A DNA stretch of 64,000 nucleotides from Alistipes sp. (GCA_017630455.1 JAGBVG010000053.1:43290-107289); one strand, 5' to 3'; positions 9,457 to 17,499 are shown, numbered from the stretch's first letter. Numbers and translations: made by a program. Notes: generated from the letters alone by a model not told the origin.

Positions 9457-10818
9457 ATGAAGAAGTTTTTGTTTTTCGCTGCTGCGTTGTTGATGTTCGC
9501 AGTGCCAGCAGCAAATGCTCAGAGAGTAAACACTGCCACTGAGCTTAAGAAACTCGAGAAGGTAGACGTTGCAGCTGCAGATGCTAAGAAGAATACCAAG
9601 GCTGCAACTTGGATTGCTCGCGGTAAGGCATACACAGATGCCTATATCGTTCCTACTAAGGAGCTTGGTCGCGGAGTGCCTCTCCAGGTGCTTCAGATGA
9701 ACGTTGGTCAGCCTGATGCAATGGTTGAGGGTATGCTTATGGGTACTCCTGTTGTAGTGCTTCAGTATGAGTATGTAGATGTATACGTTAACCCACAGAC
9801 CTATATGATCGACGGCTGGGATCAGAAGAAGGCTGTGAAGGAGAATATCCCACAGACAGCTATTGAGTCTCTCGCAAAGGCTTACGAGCTTGACCCTAAG
9901 CAGGAGTCTAAGATCGCTCCTATTGCTCAGACCCTCGCAAACGCATTGGCTCAGCAGGGCGATGCTCTCAACAGCGTAAATCGCACTGTGGATGCTGCAG
10001 ATTGCTTCGAGTTGGCATACCGTGCTCAGAGCGTTGTTCCTATGGTTAAGGCTGATGCCAACAACCTCTACAACGCAGGTATGCTTATGACCGTATACGC
10101 ATCTAACGCTACTGGCGACGATGCTATCGCTGCATACCAGCGCGCTGAGAATATCTTTAACGAGGCTATCGCAACAGGCTATGCAGATGAGTCTGGTAAC
10201 ATCTACTACTACCTCTTCCACAGCTACTATGGACAGAAGAGCCTCGATGCTGCGAAGTATCTTCCTCTTGCTAAGGAGGCGCTCTTGACAGGTATCCAGA
10301 AGTTCCCTAAGAACAACACTATCCTCGACGGTCTTATGCAGTTCTACACTGCTGAGGAGGGCGTGGGTGATCCTGCAGAGCTCGTAGCACTTGTTGAGAA
10401 CTCTTTGAAAGAGGATCCTACAAACTACGACTTGTGGTTTGGTCGTGGCCGCGTATACAACGCTTTGAAGAACTACGACGAGTGTGTTAAGTCGTTCAAG
10501 AAGTGCGTTGAGTTGCGCCCTACAGAGTTCGAGCCAAACTTCTACACTGGCTACTTCATCGTTGAGAAGGCTAACGCTCAGGTGGAGGCCCTCAATAGCA
10601 ACACTGCACTCTCATACGAGGCTTACGATGCAGAGCTTGCTAAGATCAACCTTGTATACGCTGAGGCTATTCCTTGGTTGGAGAAGGCATTTGAGATCAA
10701 GCCTACCGATGCAGGTACTGTTGACTTCCTCAACAAGTTGTGCTTCCGTCTCCGCGATATGGATGGTATGATGGATAAGTACAACAAGTATCACGCGTTG
10801 TATCTCCAGAACCAGTAA
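9457..10818 (+). CDS. Secreted tetratricopeptide-repeat protein
   Basis: 453 residues with a signal peptide (cleavage after PAANAQ, about residue 22). The C-terminal half has TPR-type helical pairs: a unit with DLWFGRGRVYNALKNYDECVKSFKKCVELRP, split across residues about 325-355, and another ending in AIPWLEKAFEIKP. No catalytic motif is visible. It starts 30 bases after gyrA and may be read through from it. TPR proteins of this kind act as periplasmic scaffolds, but the partner is unknown. Confidence 0.8.
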   Translation: MKKFLFFAAALLMFAVPAANAQRVNTATELKKLEKVDVAAADAKKNTKAATWIARGKAYTDAYIVPTKELGRGVPLQVLQMNVGQPDAMVEGMLMGTPVVVLQYEYVDVYVNPQTYMIDGWDQKKAVKENIPQTAIESLAKAYELDPKQESKIAPIAQTLANALAQQGDALNSVNRTVDAADCFELAYRAQSVVPMVKADANNLYNAGMLMTVYASNATGDDAIAAYQRAENIFNEAIATGYADESGNIYYYLFHSYYGQKSLDAAKYLPLAKEALLTGIQKFPKNNTILDGLMQFYTAEEGVGDPAELVALVENSLKEDPTNYDLWFGRGRVYNALKNYDECVKSFKKCVELRPTEFEPNFYTGYFIVEKANAQVEALNSNTALSYEAYDAELAKINLVYAEAIPWLEKAFEIKPTDAGTVDFLNKLCFRLRDMDGMMDKYNKYHALYLQNQ

Positions 10819-10837
10819 TCCGGACTACAGATAACGA

Positions 10838-10878
10838 AAATGTCCCAACCTTCTCGGGCTGGGACATTTCTATTTTTT
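10838..10878 (+). terminator. Terminator of the TPR gene
   Basis: Stem 10838-10847 with 10860-10869 (AAATGTCCCA type), one mismatch, then two further pairs, followed by TCTATTTTTT. It stands between convergent genes. The minus-strand tail has four T residues, so it may act weakly for the nucleosidase gene too. Confidence 0.85.
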
Positions 10879-10899
10879 ATCGGATTTTAAGCGCACTAA

Positions 10900-11490
10900 C
10901 TATAACATCTCAAGGCGGTTAAGAAGCGGCGTGAAGTCGGAGTGCGCATCGGCAAACTCCTCATACGACTGCTCGGAGTGGCCATCCTCGGGAACATCCG
11001 ACACATACTTCACCGCAACAACTGGGATGTTATCATACAACTCCGCGACCTGACATATCGCCGCAATCTCCATATCGAAGAGACCACACTCAACGCCAAA
11101 GCGCGCCTTCACCTCGCGGATAATATCACCATTTACGAATGAGTCACCAGTGAACACCGTCTCAGGATCGCCACCACGCAACGTACGCGGATCGGTAATC
11201 TCGGGGCAGAAGTTCTCGGGGATTATGGCATCGTGGTGCAGAGCACGACAAGGCATCACGATATCGCCCTGCTTGCGACCAGTGGCCGAGGCTGCGAAGC
11301 CCACAACAGCAAGCATATCGTATGGTTCTGCGGCGAGTGTGAGAGCACGCGCCACACCTGCCGATGAGAGAGCCTTACCGATACCTACCTCCACAAGGTC
11401 GTAGTGATGCTGCAAACCCGAAGCGTTATCCAACGCATAACGCATAGCACGGTACTCGCGCGACGTAGGCGCACAAATCAACACCCTCAT
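10900..11490 (-). CDS. Nucleosidase of the PNP/MTAN superfamily (probable MTA/SAH nucleosidase; futalosine hydrolase possible)
   Basis: 196 residues with the nucleoside-phosphorylase fold. GIGKALSSAG and VVGFAASAT form the base- and ribose-binding loops. FDMEIAAI matches the purine-binding VEMEGAA motif of this superfamily. It starts one base after the luxS stop, so the two genes are translated together. LuxS uses S-ribosylhomocysteine, the product of SAH nucleosidase, so SAH nucleosidase is the best reading. The short length and divergent motif leave futalosine hydrolase (MqnB) open. Confidence 0.75.
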   Translation of the reverse strand: MRVLICAPTSREYRAMRYALDNASGLQHHYDLVEVGIGKALSSAGVARALTLAAEPYDMLAVVGFAASATGRKQGDIVMPCRALHHDAIIPENFCPEITDPRTLRGGDPETVFTGDSFVNGDIIREVKARFGVECGLFDMEIAAICQVAELYDNIPVVAVKYVSDVPEDGHSEQSYEEFADAHSDFTPLLNRLEML

Positions 11491-11491
11491 A

Positions 11492-12013
11492 CTACCACCA
11501 CTTTTCGTATACGTTCGAAATGCCTATCTCCGCAGCCTCGTCAGCTGTGAAGAGTGTACGCATATACTCCGCCATAGCAGCGTTTGTAGAGTCTATAGCA
11601 TACAAACCAGGGTTGCCGCACTGAATCTCATTGAGACCCACAACGTCGGATGCCGACTTCAGAGGAAATACCCTCTTATAGACACCCGCCAAAGCCATAC
11701 GCACATCCTCAGCCTCAACATCCTGCATAGTAGAGAGATAGAAGCCAGTTTTGCAACCCATAGGGCAGAACGACACAATAGACTTTCCGATCTTCTCGTC
11801 GAGACGCAAGTAGTAAGCCATAAGGTGCTCTATGGTATGCACCTCACCCGAGCCGAGGGGTGCGTGAGCCATAGGCGCGCGGAAACGCAAATCCCACGAA
11901 CGCACCTGATATGTATCATTGATGGTATATACTGAACGTAAATACAAACCTGCGTCGAGAGTACGATGGTCAACATCGAAAGATGAAACAATATTCTTTT
12001 CCATATCTGTCAT
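11492..12013 (-). CDS. luxS: S-ribosylhomocysteine lyase LuxS
   Basis: 173 residues. It converts S-ribosylhomocysteine to homocysteine and DPD, the precursor of autoinducer-2, in the activated methyl cycle. The metal ligands H59 and H63 lie in HTIEHL and C132 in IQCGNPG. Catalytic E62 and the cysteine C87 in PMGCKTG are present, so the site looks complete. It is the first gene of a two-gene operon with the nucleosidase at 10900. The start at 12013 fits the -7 box at 12028-12035; an in-frame ATG three codons later is possible. Confidence 0.96.
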   Translation of the reverse strand: MTDMEKNIVSSFDVDHRTLDAGLYLRSVYTINDTYQVRSWDLRFRAPMAHAPLGSGEVHTIEHLMAYYLRLDEKIGKSIVSFCPMGCKTGFYLSTMQDVEAEDVRMALAGVYKRVFPLKSASDVVGLNEIQCGNPGLYAIDSTNAAMAEYMRTLFTADEAAEIGISNVYEKWW

Positions 12014-12027
12014 TAATTAATATAGGA

Positions 12028-12150
12028 CAAAGATAACTATTTTCTACGAAATTCGTATCTTTGGCATCATAAGATGCGCATTCCACAGGCAAGCAATCAC
12101 AAAATTGAGCGATTCAAGTGCTGAAATCCCAATACAAATTGTTATCTTTG
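12028..12150. promoter_or_regulatory. Divergent promoter region between luxS and the GSCFA gene
   Basis: A minus-strand -7 box TATCTTTG (12028-12035) lies 14 bases upstream of the luxS ATG. On the plus strand two identical boxes occur at 12056-12063 and 12143-12150, the second 43 bases before the GSCFA ATG. None has a clear -33 TTTG. A small hairpin-forming GCATC-ATAA-GATGC follows the first plus-strand box. I see no SAM or SAH riboswitch; the luxS leader is too short for one. Confidence 0.5.
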
Positions 12151-12193
12151 TATGGGATTATATGGTATGAACAAGAATAAGATATAGCATATT

Positions 12194-13162
12194 ATGAAAT
12201 TTCGCACCGAGATAGAGCCTAAGAGATGGAGCAACCCGATAGAGTACAGCCATAAGATTCTGTGCCTCGGCTCGTGCTTCGCTACAAACATCGGCGAGGA
12301 GCTACTGAAACGCAAATTCCGCGTCACGATATCCCCTACAGGCATTCTCTTCAACCCAGCATCCATAGCCCACGCGCTGCGCCAGATGACAACAGCAAAG
12401 GCGCCAGATATAGAGTCGCTATTGGAGGTGGAGGATAGGTATCTCCATTACGATTTCCACTCCTCGATTACTGGCAGTACACCCCAGGAGGCCATATCCA
12501 CAATGCACGAGGCTCTGCAGCGCGGTAACGAGGCTCTGCAGCACGCTGACCTGACAATTGTTACGCTCGGCACAGCGTGGGTATATCGCCTGAGGGAGAG
12601 CGGCGAGGTGGTGGTAAATTGTCATAAACAGCCTCACCAACTATTTAGCCGTGAGCTACTTACTACAGATCAGTGTATCGAATATTTGGAGGAGATCATA
12701 TCGCTTGTTCCAGGGCGCATACTCCTTACCGTAAGCCCTGTGCGCCACATTGGCGAAGGCCTCGAGGATAACTCACTCTCGAAGGCTATACTGCGTGTTG
12801 CCATAGATGCCGTATGCCGCCGCCACGAGGTCAGAGTCGCCTACTTCCCGTCGTACGAAATCCTCATCGATGACCTCCGCGACTACCGCTTCTACGCCGA
12901 GGATCTTGTACACCCATCTCGCCAAGCTGTGGAGTACATAACCGAGCAGTTCCTCGATGCGGCACTCTCACTGTCAAGCAAGAGCCTTATGCCTAAGGTC
13001 GAAAGCATAGTCCGCGCCCTGAACCACCGACCCAACAATCCGCGTAGCGAGGCGTACCGCAAGTTCTGCGAGGCGCAGCTGAGGGCTATATCAGAGATTG
13101 AAGGTGTAGATTTATCCGAAGAAAGAGCCTCGTTCGAGCAATTGTTACAAATAAATTTGTAA
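12194..13162 (+). CDS. GSCFA domain-containing protein
   Basis: 322 residues. The family signature G-S-C-F-A is at residues 26-30 (KILCLGSCFATNIGE) and the GSCFA domain occupies most of the protein. The family is related to the SGNH/GDSL hydrolase fold and common in Bacteroidetes, but its substrate is not established. There is no signal peptide, so it is probably cytosolic. It heads a plus-strand run with the phosphatase-like gene, SufE and SufT-like genes (22-base gap to the next). Confidence 0.85.
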   Translation: MKFRTEIEPKRWSNPIEYSHKILCLGSCFATNIGEELLKRKFRVTISPTGILFNPASIAHALRQMTTAKAPDIESLLEVEDRYLHYDFHSSITGSTPQEAISTMHEALQRGNEALQHADLTIVTLGTAWVYRLRESGEVVVNCHKQPHQLFSRELLTTDQCIEYLEEIISLVPGRILLTVSPVRHIGEGLEDNSLSKAILRVAIDAVCRRHEVRVAYFPSYEILIDDLRDYRFYAEDLVHPSRQAVEYITEQFLDAALSLSSKSLMPKVESIVRALNHRPNNPRSEAYRKFCEAQLRAISEIEGVDLSEERASFEQLLQINL

Positions 13163-13184
13163 CTTTGCGGGATATTTTTAGGAT

Positions 13185-14804
13185 ATGACACAAAGTTTCA
13201 CACGCAGGGTCATTACAACCCTAGCTACAATAATCTTCGCTCTCACTGCAGCTATGGCACAAAAGCCACAGCTCGTGGTGAATATCATCATAGGCTCGAT
13301 GCGCAGCAACGACATCGAGCGTTACACCAGTAACCTTTCCGACAACGGCTTCAAGCGTCTTGCAAATGGCGGCGTAGTATACACCAACGCCTGCTACGAC
13401 TATGCCCTCACCTCATCGGCTGCGGGACTCGCTACACTCGCCACAGGAACACAACCCTCAATACACGGCGCGATAGGCGAATATTGGTGGAACTACACCG
13501 ATGAGTCACGCGTATCACTTATCGGCGACCCCAAGGCTTGCCCCGTACCATTCAGCACTGGAGCAGGCAGCTACTCCCCACATCGTCTGAGCTGCCCCAC
13601 GCTCGGCGATATGCTCACCGCGGCAAACCCCGAGAGCAAGAGCTTTACAGTAGCCATAGATCCGCTATCGGCGCTACTCCTTACGGGACATAGCGGCGTG
13701 GCATACTGGCCCGAAACCAACAAGACAAACTGGACTACATCATCGGCATATCTCCACGAACTACCTCTGTGGGTAAGGAACTACAACGCCAACCAAACAA
13801 ACTCGATGTATACACTCAAGAGGTGGACTCCGCTATATGCTGCATCGACATATCTCAATAACGAGGTGGCGGTGATAGAGGACATCAAAAATAAAAGTAC
13901 TAAGCTCATTAGTGATGTTAACCTCCAGCTCGCCAACTCGCCAATAGGAGCTATGCGCTACACCCCAGCGGGCAACACTATGCTTTTGGAGTTTGCATCG
14001 ATGCTCATAGCTCAGGAGCGACTCGGCTCAGACTCTGCGCCCGACATTCTGAATATATGTCTCGACACATCGCGATATATAGCCTCGACATACGGTCCTG
14101 AGTCGATGGAGTATGAGGATATGCTCTATCGCCTCGACAAGGATATCGAGGAGTTCCTGACATTCCTCTATGCTCAGATCAAAGACCCTCGACATATCGT
14201 GGTAGTGGTGACCTCCGACCACGGCACATCGCCCTCCTACAACCCTATAGGTAGCACGGCGCGAGAGAGGTTCAACGTTCGCCAGATGGAGGTTATCGTA
14301 AATGCCTTTCTCGGCGCACGCTACGGCTCAGATCACTATGTTATGGGATTTGCCAACAACGCCCTATACCTCAACCACCGCATACTGCTCGAGAAGCATC
14401 TGGCAATAGAGGCCATACGCGAGGAGGTGGCAACATTCCTGCTTCAGATGCGTGGTGTGGCAACGGCAATCTCGGCATCGTCATTGCGTAACACCTCCTT
14501 TGCCGATGGTCGCAGCCGCCTCGTGCAGCAGAGCTTCTACGCCACACGCTCAGGAGATATACTCATAGACTTTATGCCTGGATGGATAATAGAGGATAGC
14601 GCTGTGCGCTCGGCATCCGACGCAGGATACAACTACGACCGCAAGGTGCCTCTGATCATCTACGGCACGGGCATCGCAGGATCATACTCCGAGGAGGTGA
14701 GTATGGTGATGGTGGCACCAACCATCGCCCGACTACTCGGCATCGAGCAGCCTTGGGCCTCGACAGCAACACCGCTCAAGGAGTGCATAACAACAAAACG
14801 ATAA
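13185..14804 (+). CDS. Secreted alkaline phosphatase/phosphodiesterase-superfamily protein with degenerate metal sites
   Basis: 539 residues with a signal peptide ending near AAMAQ (26). The order of segments follows the PafA-like group: an N-terminal strand LVVNIIIGSMRSNDI, a nucleophile loop (TSSAAGLATLATGT), a YGPESMEYEDMLYRLDKDI segment, and VVVTSDHG. Several expected ligands are changed. The first-strand Asp of the usual VVDQMR is absent (IIGSMR), the D and H of the usual DYxGHxFGP are R and S (RYIASTYGP), and the nucleophile Thr is probably Ser. Only the SDHG pair is clearly kept. It may be an inactive or altered paralogue. It precedes the suf-type genes by 15 bases. Confidence 0.75.
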   Translation: MTQSFTRRVITTLATIIFALTAAMAQKPQLVVNIIIGSMRSNDIERYTSNLSDNGFKRLANGGVVYTNACYDYALTSSAAGLATLATGTQPSIHGAIGEYWWNYTDESRVSLIGDPKACPVPFSTGAGSYSPHRLSCPTLGDMLTAANPESKSFTVAIDPLSALLLTGHSGVAYWPETNKTNWTTSSAYLHELPLWVRNYNANQTNSMYTLKRWTPLYAASTYLNNEVAVIEDIKNKSTKLISDVNLQLANSPIGAMRYTPAGNTMLLEFASMLIAQERLGSDSAPDILNICLDTSRYIASTYGPESMEYEDMLYRLDKDIEEFLTFLYAQIKDPRHIVVVVTSDHGTSPSYNPIGSTARERFNVRQMEVIVNAFLGARYGSDHYVMGFANNALYLNHRILLEKHLAIEAIREEVATFLLQMRGVATAISASSLRNTSFADGRSRLVQQSFYATRSGDILIDFMPGWIIEDSAVRSASDAGYNYDRKVPLIIYGTGIAGSYSEEVSMVMVAPTIARLLGIEQPWASTATPLKECITTKR

Positions 14805-14819
14805 TAAAAACCACAAAAT

Positions 14820-15248
14820 ATGAATAACGACAAGATACAAGATGAGATTATCGAGGAGTTCTCGATGTTTGATGACTGGCTCGACAAGTATGACTACCTC
14901 ATAAGCCTTAGCGAGTCGCTGCCTATGATCGACCCTCAGAAGCGCACCGAGAAGTACCTCATTGAGGGATGCCAGTCGAGAGTATGGGTGGCCTCGGAGC
15001 TTCAGGATGGCAGGGTTGTATACTCGGCCGATAGCGACGCCATAATCACCAAGGGTATCATAGCCCTCCTTATCAGAGTTATGAGTGGCCGACATCCCGA
15101 GGAGCTGACAAACATCGACCTCTATTTCATCGACCAGATAGGTCTCAGCGAGAATCTGTCACCCACACGTAGCAATGGCCTCAGAGCGATGATAGCACAG
15201 ATGAAGCTCGATGCACTTGTATACACTCAGCAACAAAACAACAAGTAA
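14820..15248 (+). CDS. SufE family cysteine-desulfuration protein
   Basis: 142 residues. SufE accepts persulfide sulfur from the desulfurase SufS and passes it to the Fe-S scaffold. The acceptor cysteine is in LIEGCQSRVW (about residue 51), followed by the family segment TKGIIALLIRVMSGRHPEEL. Length is normal. It is two bases from the next gene, a SufT-like protein, giving a small Fe-S assembly operon; sufBCDS are not in the window. Confidence 0.92.
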   Translation: MNNDKIQDEIIEEFSMFDDWLDKYDYLISLSESLPMIDPQKRTEKYLIEGCQSRVWVASELQDGRVVYSADSDAIITKGIIALLIRVMSGRHPEELTNIDLYFIDQIGLSENLSPTRSNGLRAMIAQMKLDALVYTQQQNNK

Positions 15249-15250
15249 CT

Positions 15251-15571
15251 ATGACACCAGAGGAGATACTAAACATAGAGAAGAACATCGTTCTCACACT
15301 CAAGAATATATACGATCCTGAGATCCCTGTAAACATATACGACTTGGGTCTTATATACGAGATCAACTTCGACCCATCGGGTACTGCGGATATCATTATG
15401 ACCCTCACAGCTCCCAACTGCCCTATGGCTGATATGCTCCTGCAGGATATACACCGCGAGGTAAGCAAGGTAGATGGCGTTGAGAAGGTGAATATCACCC
15501 TGACATTCGAGCCACAGTGGGATAAGTCGATGATGACGGAGGAGGCACTCATAGAGCTAAACCTCCTCTAA
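15251..15571 (+). CDS. MIP18/DUF59 family protein (SufT/PaaD-like), Fe-S assembly
   Basis: 106 residues, a single DUF59 domain. The start has the typical VLTLKNIYDPEIPVNIYDLGL pattern split by conserved DPE, and the conserved cysteine lies in LTAPNCPMAD. These proteins assist Fe-S cluster maturation or transfer. It directly follows SufE, and its last base is the first base of the next start codon (15571), so it is translationally coupled to the DUF2851-like gene. Confidence 0.9.
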   Translation: MTPEEILNIEKNIVLTLKNIYDPEIPVNIYDLGLIYEINFDPSGTADIIMTLTAPNCPMADMLLQDIHREVSKVDGVEKVNITLTFEPQWDKSMMTEEALIELNLL

Positions 15572-16530
15572 TGGCTATGGAGAGGATGGAGGATTTAAGT
15601 CTCGAGAGGCTTGTCGCGGGGTGTAACACAGGGCTTTGCTGGCAACTTATAGCAGACCTCGATAGCGAGGATGTTAGGAGTATGCTCACGCAACTGACGA
15701 TGGAGCGTCTGAGGCGCAAGAGCTTCGAGATTAGCCAAACCCTCGACAACACCGAGAGCAGCTGGTTGCAAACGGCATACACCTATATCCTCTACTACCT
15801 CCTTGGCAAGCAAAACCGTAATGCGGCAAAGCGGCTCGCAAAGGCGGTTAGCTACAATATCCTGATGCGCGAAAATAGCGCGCTATACAAGATCGAGGCA
15901 CTGCTTTTGGGTGGTGCAGGACTCCTCGAAATCTATAACGATGGCGTGGTGGCAAAGCTCCAGCAGGAGTTCCAGCACCTCCGCGCCAAGTATAATATCA
16001 TACCTCTCGAAGCCGAGGCATGGCAGCTCTCGGGCATACGCCTCAACAACCACCCCGTGCTGCGTTTGGCACAACTCGCGGCGTGCATTCACGAGAATCA
16101 CCTTGCGATGCAGAACTTCGTAGAGTGCCACAACAACAACGACGTGCGACAGCTCTTCTCGTGCCGAGCCTCGGATTACTGGGTGGATATACTTTCGCGA
16201 TATAGCAACGAGAGTAGCATCGCAAATAAGATAGGCAGCACAATGAGTAACATCCTGGCTATCAACGCCATCGTTCCTCTGATGTATACCTACAGCACCT
16301 ATGTTGACTCGCAAACCATCCACGATAAGTCGATGGATCTGTTGCGCAAACTAAGTGTCGAGGATAACACCTACACTAGACAATGGCACTACGTGAAGCC
16401 TATTGCCACGAGTGCTTTTGACTCTCAGGCTCTTATCCAGCTCTCGACAGAGTATTGCAAACGAAGATTATGCCACGAGTGTCCTCTAGCAAAACGACTC
16501 CTCCATCGCAAGGGCAGAATTTCAAAGTAG
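15571..16530 (+). CDS. DUF2851-like protein of unknown function
   Basis: 319 residues, soluble, no signal peptide. It resembles the Bacteroidetes DUF2851 family, mainly through its C-terminal cysteine-containing tail (LSTEYCKRRLCHECPLAKRLL) and a helical body. Family members as I know them are longer (about 400), so this copy seems short at the N-terminus. The cysteine pattern near the end could bind metal or an Fe-S cluster, which would suit its coupling to sufE/sufT-like genes, but this is inference. An in-frame ATG at codon 3 is an alternative start. Confidence 0.65.
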   Translation: MAMERMEDLSLERLVAGCNTGLCWQLIADLDSEDVRSMLTQLTMERLRRKSFEISQTLDNTESSWLQTAYTYILYYLLGKQNRNAAKRLAKAVSYNILMRENSALYKIEALLLGGAGLLEIYNDGVVAKLQQEFQHLRAKYNIIPLEAEAWQLSGIRLNNHPVLRLAQLAACIHENHLAMQNFVECHNNNDVRQLFSCRASDYWVDILSRYSNESSIANKIGSTMSNILAINAIVPLMYTYSTYVDSQTIHDKSMDLLRKLSVEDNTYTRQWHYVKPIATSAFDSQALIQLSTEYCKRRLCHECPLAKRLLHRKGRISK

Positions 16531-16552
16531 AAAATTCGCCCGAGCGCATAGC

Positions 16553-16641
16553 AACTTTCTTGTCAAGAGGTAGCAGACTCTCAACGTTCGGAAGCGCGAG
16601 AAAAGAGTGGTTCCGACACAACACTCGAAAGCGGTCGAACC
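16553..16641. repeat. Degenerate, truncated copy of the palindromic element
   Basis: The segment CTTTCTTGTC-AGAGGTAGCAGA-CTCAACG-TTCGG (from 16553) aligns with the left half of the full element at 16643-16772, and the right half is missing. A separate hairpin with one bulge forms from 16609-16617 and 16634-16641. It abuts the full copy and lies in the convergent region between the DUF2851-like gene and the dCMP deaminase. Confidence 0.5.
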
Positions 16642-16642
16642 C

Positions 16643-16772
16643 TAATTTCTTGTCAGAAGGTAGCAGATACAATGCTCGGCAAAAATGCCACCGATGGGTA
16701 GTACTTGGGGTACGTCCCATTGGTGGCACTTTTTGTTAGCAGCCGTAGATGCTGCCTTATCACAAGAAATTA
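16643..16772. repeat. Palindromic element, copy 1 (130 bp, 11-bp terminal inverted repeats)
   Basis: Perfect terminal repeats: TAATTTCTTGT at 16643-16653 and its complement at 16762-16772. Next inside is a nine-pair stem (16657-16665 with 16750-16758, one G-T). Deeper in, a long hairpin pairs a strand ending GCCACCGATGGG with CCCATTGGTGGC around the core GTACTTGGGGTAC. On the minus strand the element begins exactly with the TAA stop codon of the dCMP deaminase gene. It differs from copies 2 and 3 at many bases, but paired positions change together (see findings). Confidence 0.85.
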
Positions 16773-17201
16773 CTCTATGGGAAGGTGAACACACTCGATT
16801 CCTACCCTACGAAGAAGATCGAGACCCTCCTCAAGACGATATGAGTCGCTGTATACCACGCGCTTGATACCCGCCTGGATGATAAGCTTGGCGCACTCTA
16901 TGCAGGGCGATGCGGTGATATAGAGAGTTGAGCCATCACAGTTATTGGCACTCTTGGCAACCTTGGTAATGGCATTAGCCTCAGCGTGGAGGACGTAGGG
17001 TTTTGTCTTGCCCATATCATCCTCACAGATATTCTCGAAGCCCGCAGGGGTGCCGTTGTAGCCGTCGGAGATAATCATATTATCCTTGACAATCAGCGCA
17101 CCGACCTTGCGACGCACACAGTATGAGTTTTCGGCCCACACGCGCGCCATCTGCAAATATCGAGTGTCGAACTGACGCTGCTTCTGCTCCTTGTATCCCA
17201 T
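16770..17201 (-). CDS. Deoxycytidylate (dCMP) deaminase family protein
   Basis: 143 residues of the ComEB/dCMP deaminase family. It deaminates dCMP to dUMP for dTMP synthesis in the cytosol. The zinc site is complete: H72 and catalytic E74 in LHAEANAI, and C100 and C103 in PCIEC. The region YNGTPAGFENICEDD is typical of dCMP rather than free cytidine deaminases. Its TAA stop is formed by the first bases of palindromic element copy 1. Copies 2 and 3 lie between its start and the secA stop, so it is flanked by the elements on both sides. Confidence 0.93.
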   Translation of the reverse strand: MGYKEQKQRQFDTRYLQMARVWAENSYCVRRKVGALIVKDNMIISDGYNGTPAGFENICEDDMGKTKPYVLHAEANAITKVAKSANNCDGSTLYITASPCIECAKLIIQAGIKRVVYSDSYRLEEGLDLLRRVGIECVHLPIE

Positions 17202-17241
17202 TTGTCAAATTCTAATTGTTTACTTTAATCAGCCCTCAGCC

Positions 17242-17363
17242 AAATTTCTTGTTAGAAGTGGTTAGATACAACGCTCGGCGAATTTCGAAGCGATGGGCTG
17301 TACTTGGCGTACTGCCCATTGCTGAGATAATCCGTTAGCGACAGTAGATGACCACTTATCTCA
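17242..17363. repeat. Palindromic element, copy 2 (right end lost)
   Basis: Bases 17243-17360 match copy 3 (17371-17488) with a single difference (A at 17341, G at 17469), a tandem duplication with a 128-base period. The left terminal repeat has one change (A instead of T at 17242). The right terminal repeat is missing and replaced by CTCAATGGTC before copy 3 begins. Confidence 0.85.
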
Positions 17364-17369
17364 ATGGTC

Positions 17370-17499
17370 TAATTTCTTGTTAGAAGTGGTTAGATACAAC
17401 GCTCGGCGAATTTCGAAGCGATGGGCTGTACTTGGCGTACTGCCCATTGCTGAGATAATCCGTTAGCGGCAGTAGATGACCACTTATCACAAGAAATTA
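17370..17499. repeat. Palindromic element, copy 3 (130 bp)
   Basis: Perfect 11-bp terminal repeats at 17370-17380 and 17489-17499. Second stem AAGTGGT (17384-17390) with ACCACTT (17479-17485). Inner hairpin AGCGATGGGC / GCCCATTGCT around GTACTTGGCGTAC. On the minus strand it begins with the TAA stop of secA (17497-17499), as copy 1 does with the deaminase stop. Confidence 0.85.

Noticed and set aside
12014-12193. SAM or SAH riboswitch upstream of luxS
   Set aside because: The -7 box lies 14 bases before the luxS start, leaving no room for an aptamer, and no matching motif was seen in the remaining intergenic bases.
17242-17499. Possible CRISPR-like tandem repeat
   Set aside because: Only two tandem units with a 128-base period, no unique spacers between constant repeats and no cas genes. 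Palindromic elements explain the pattern.
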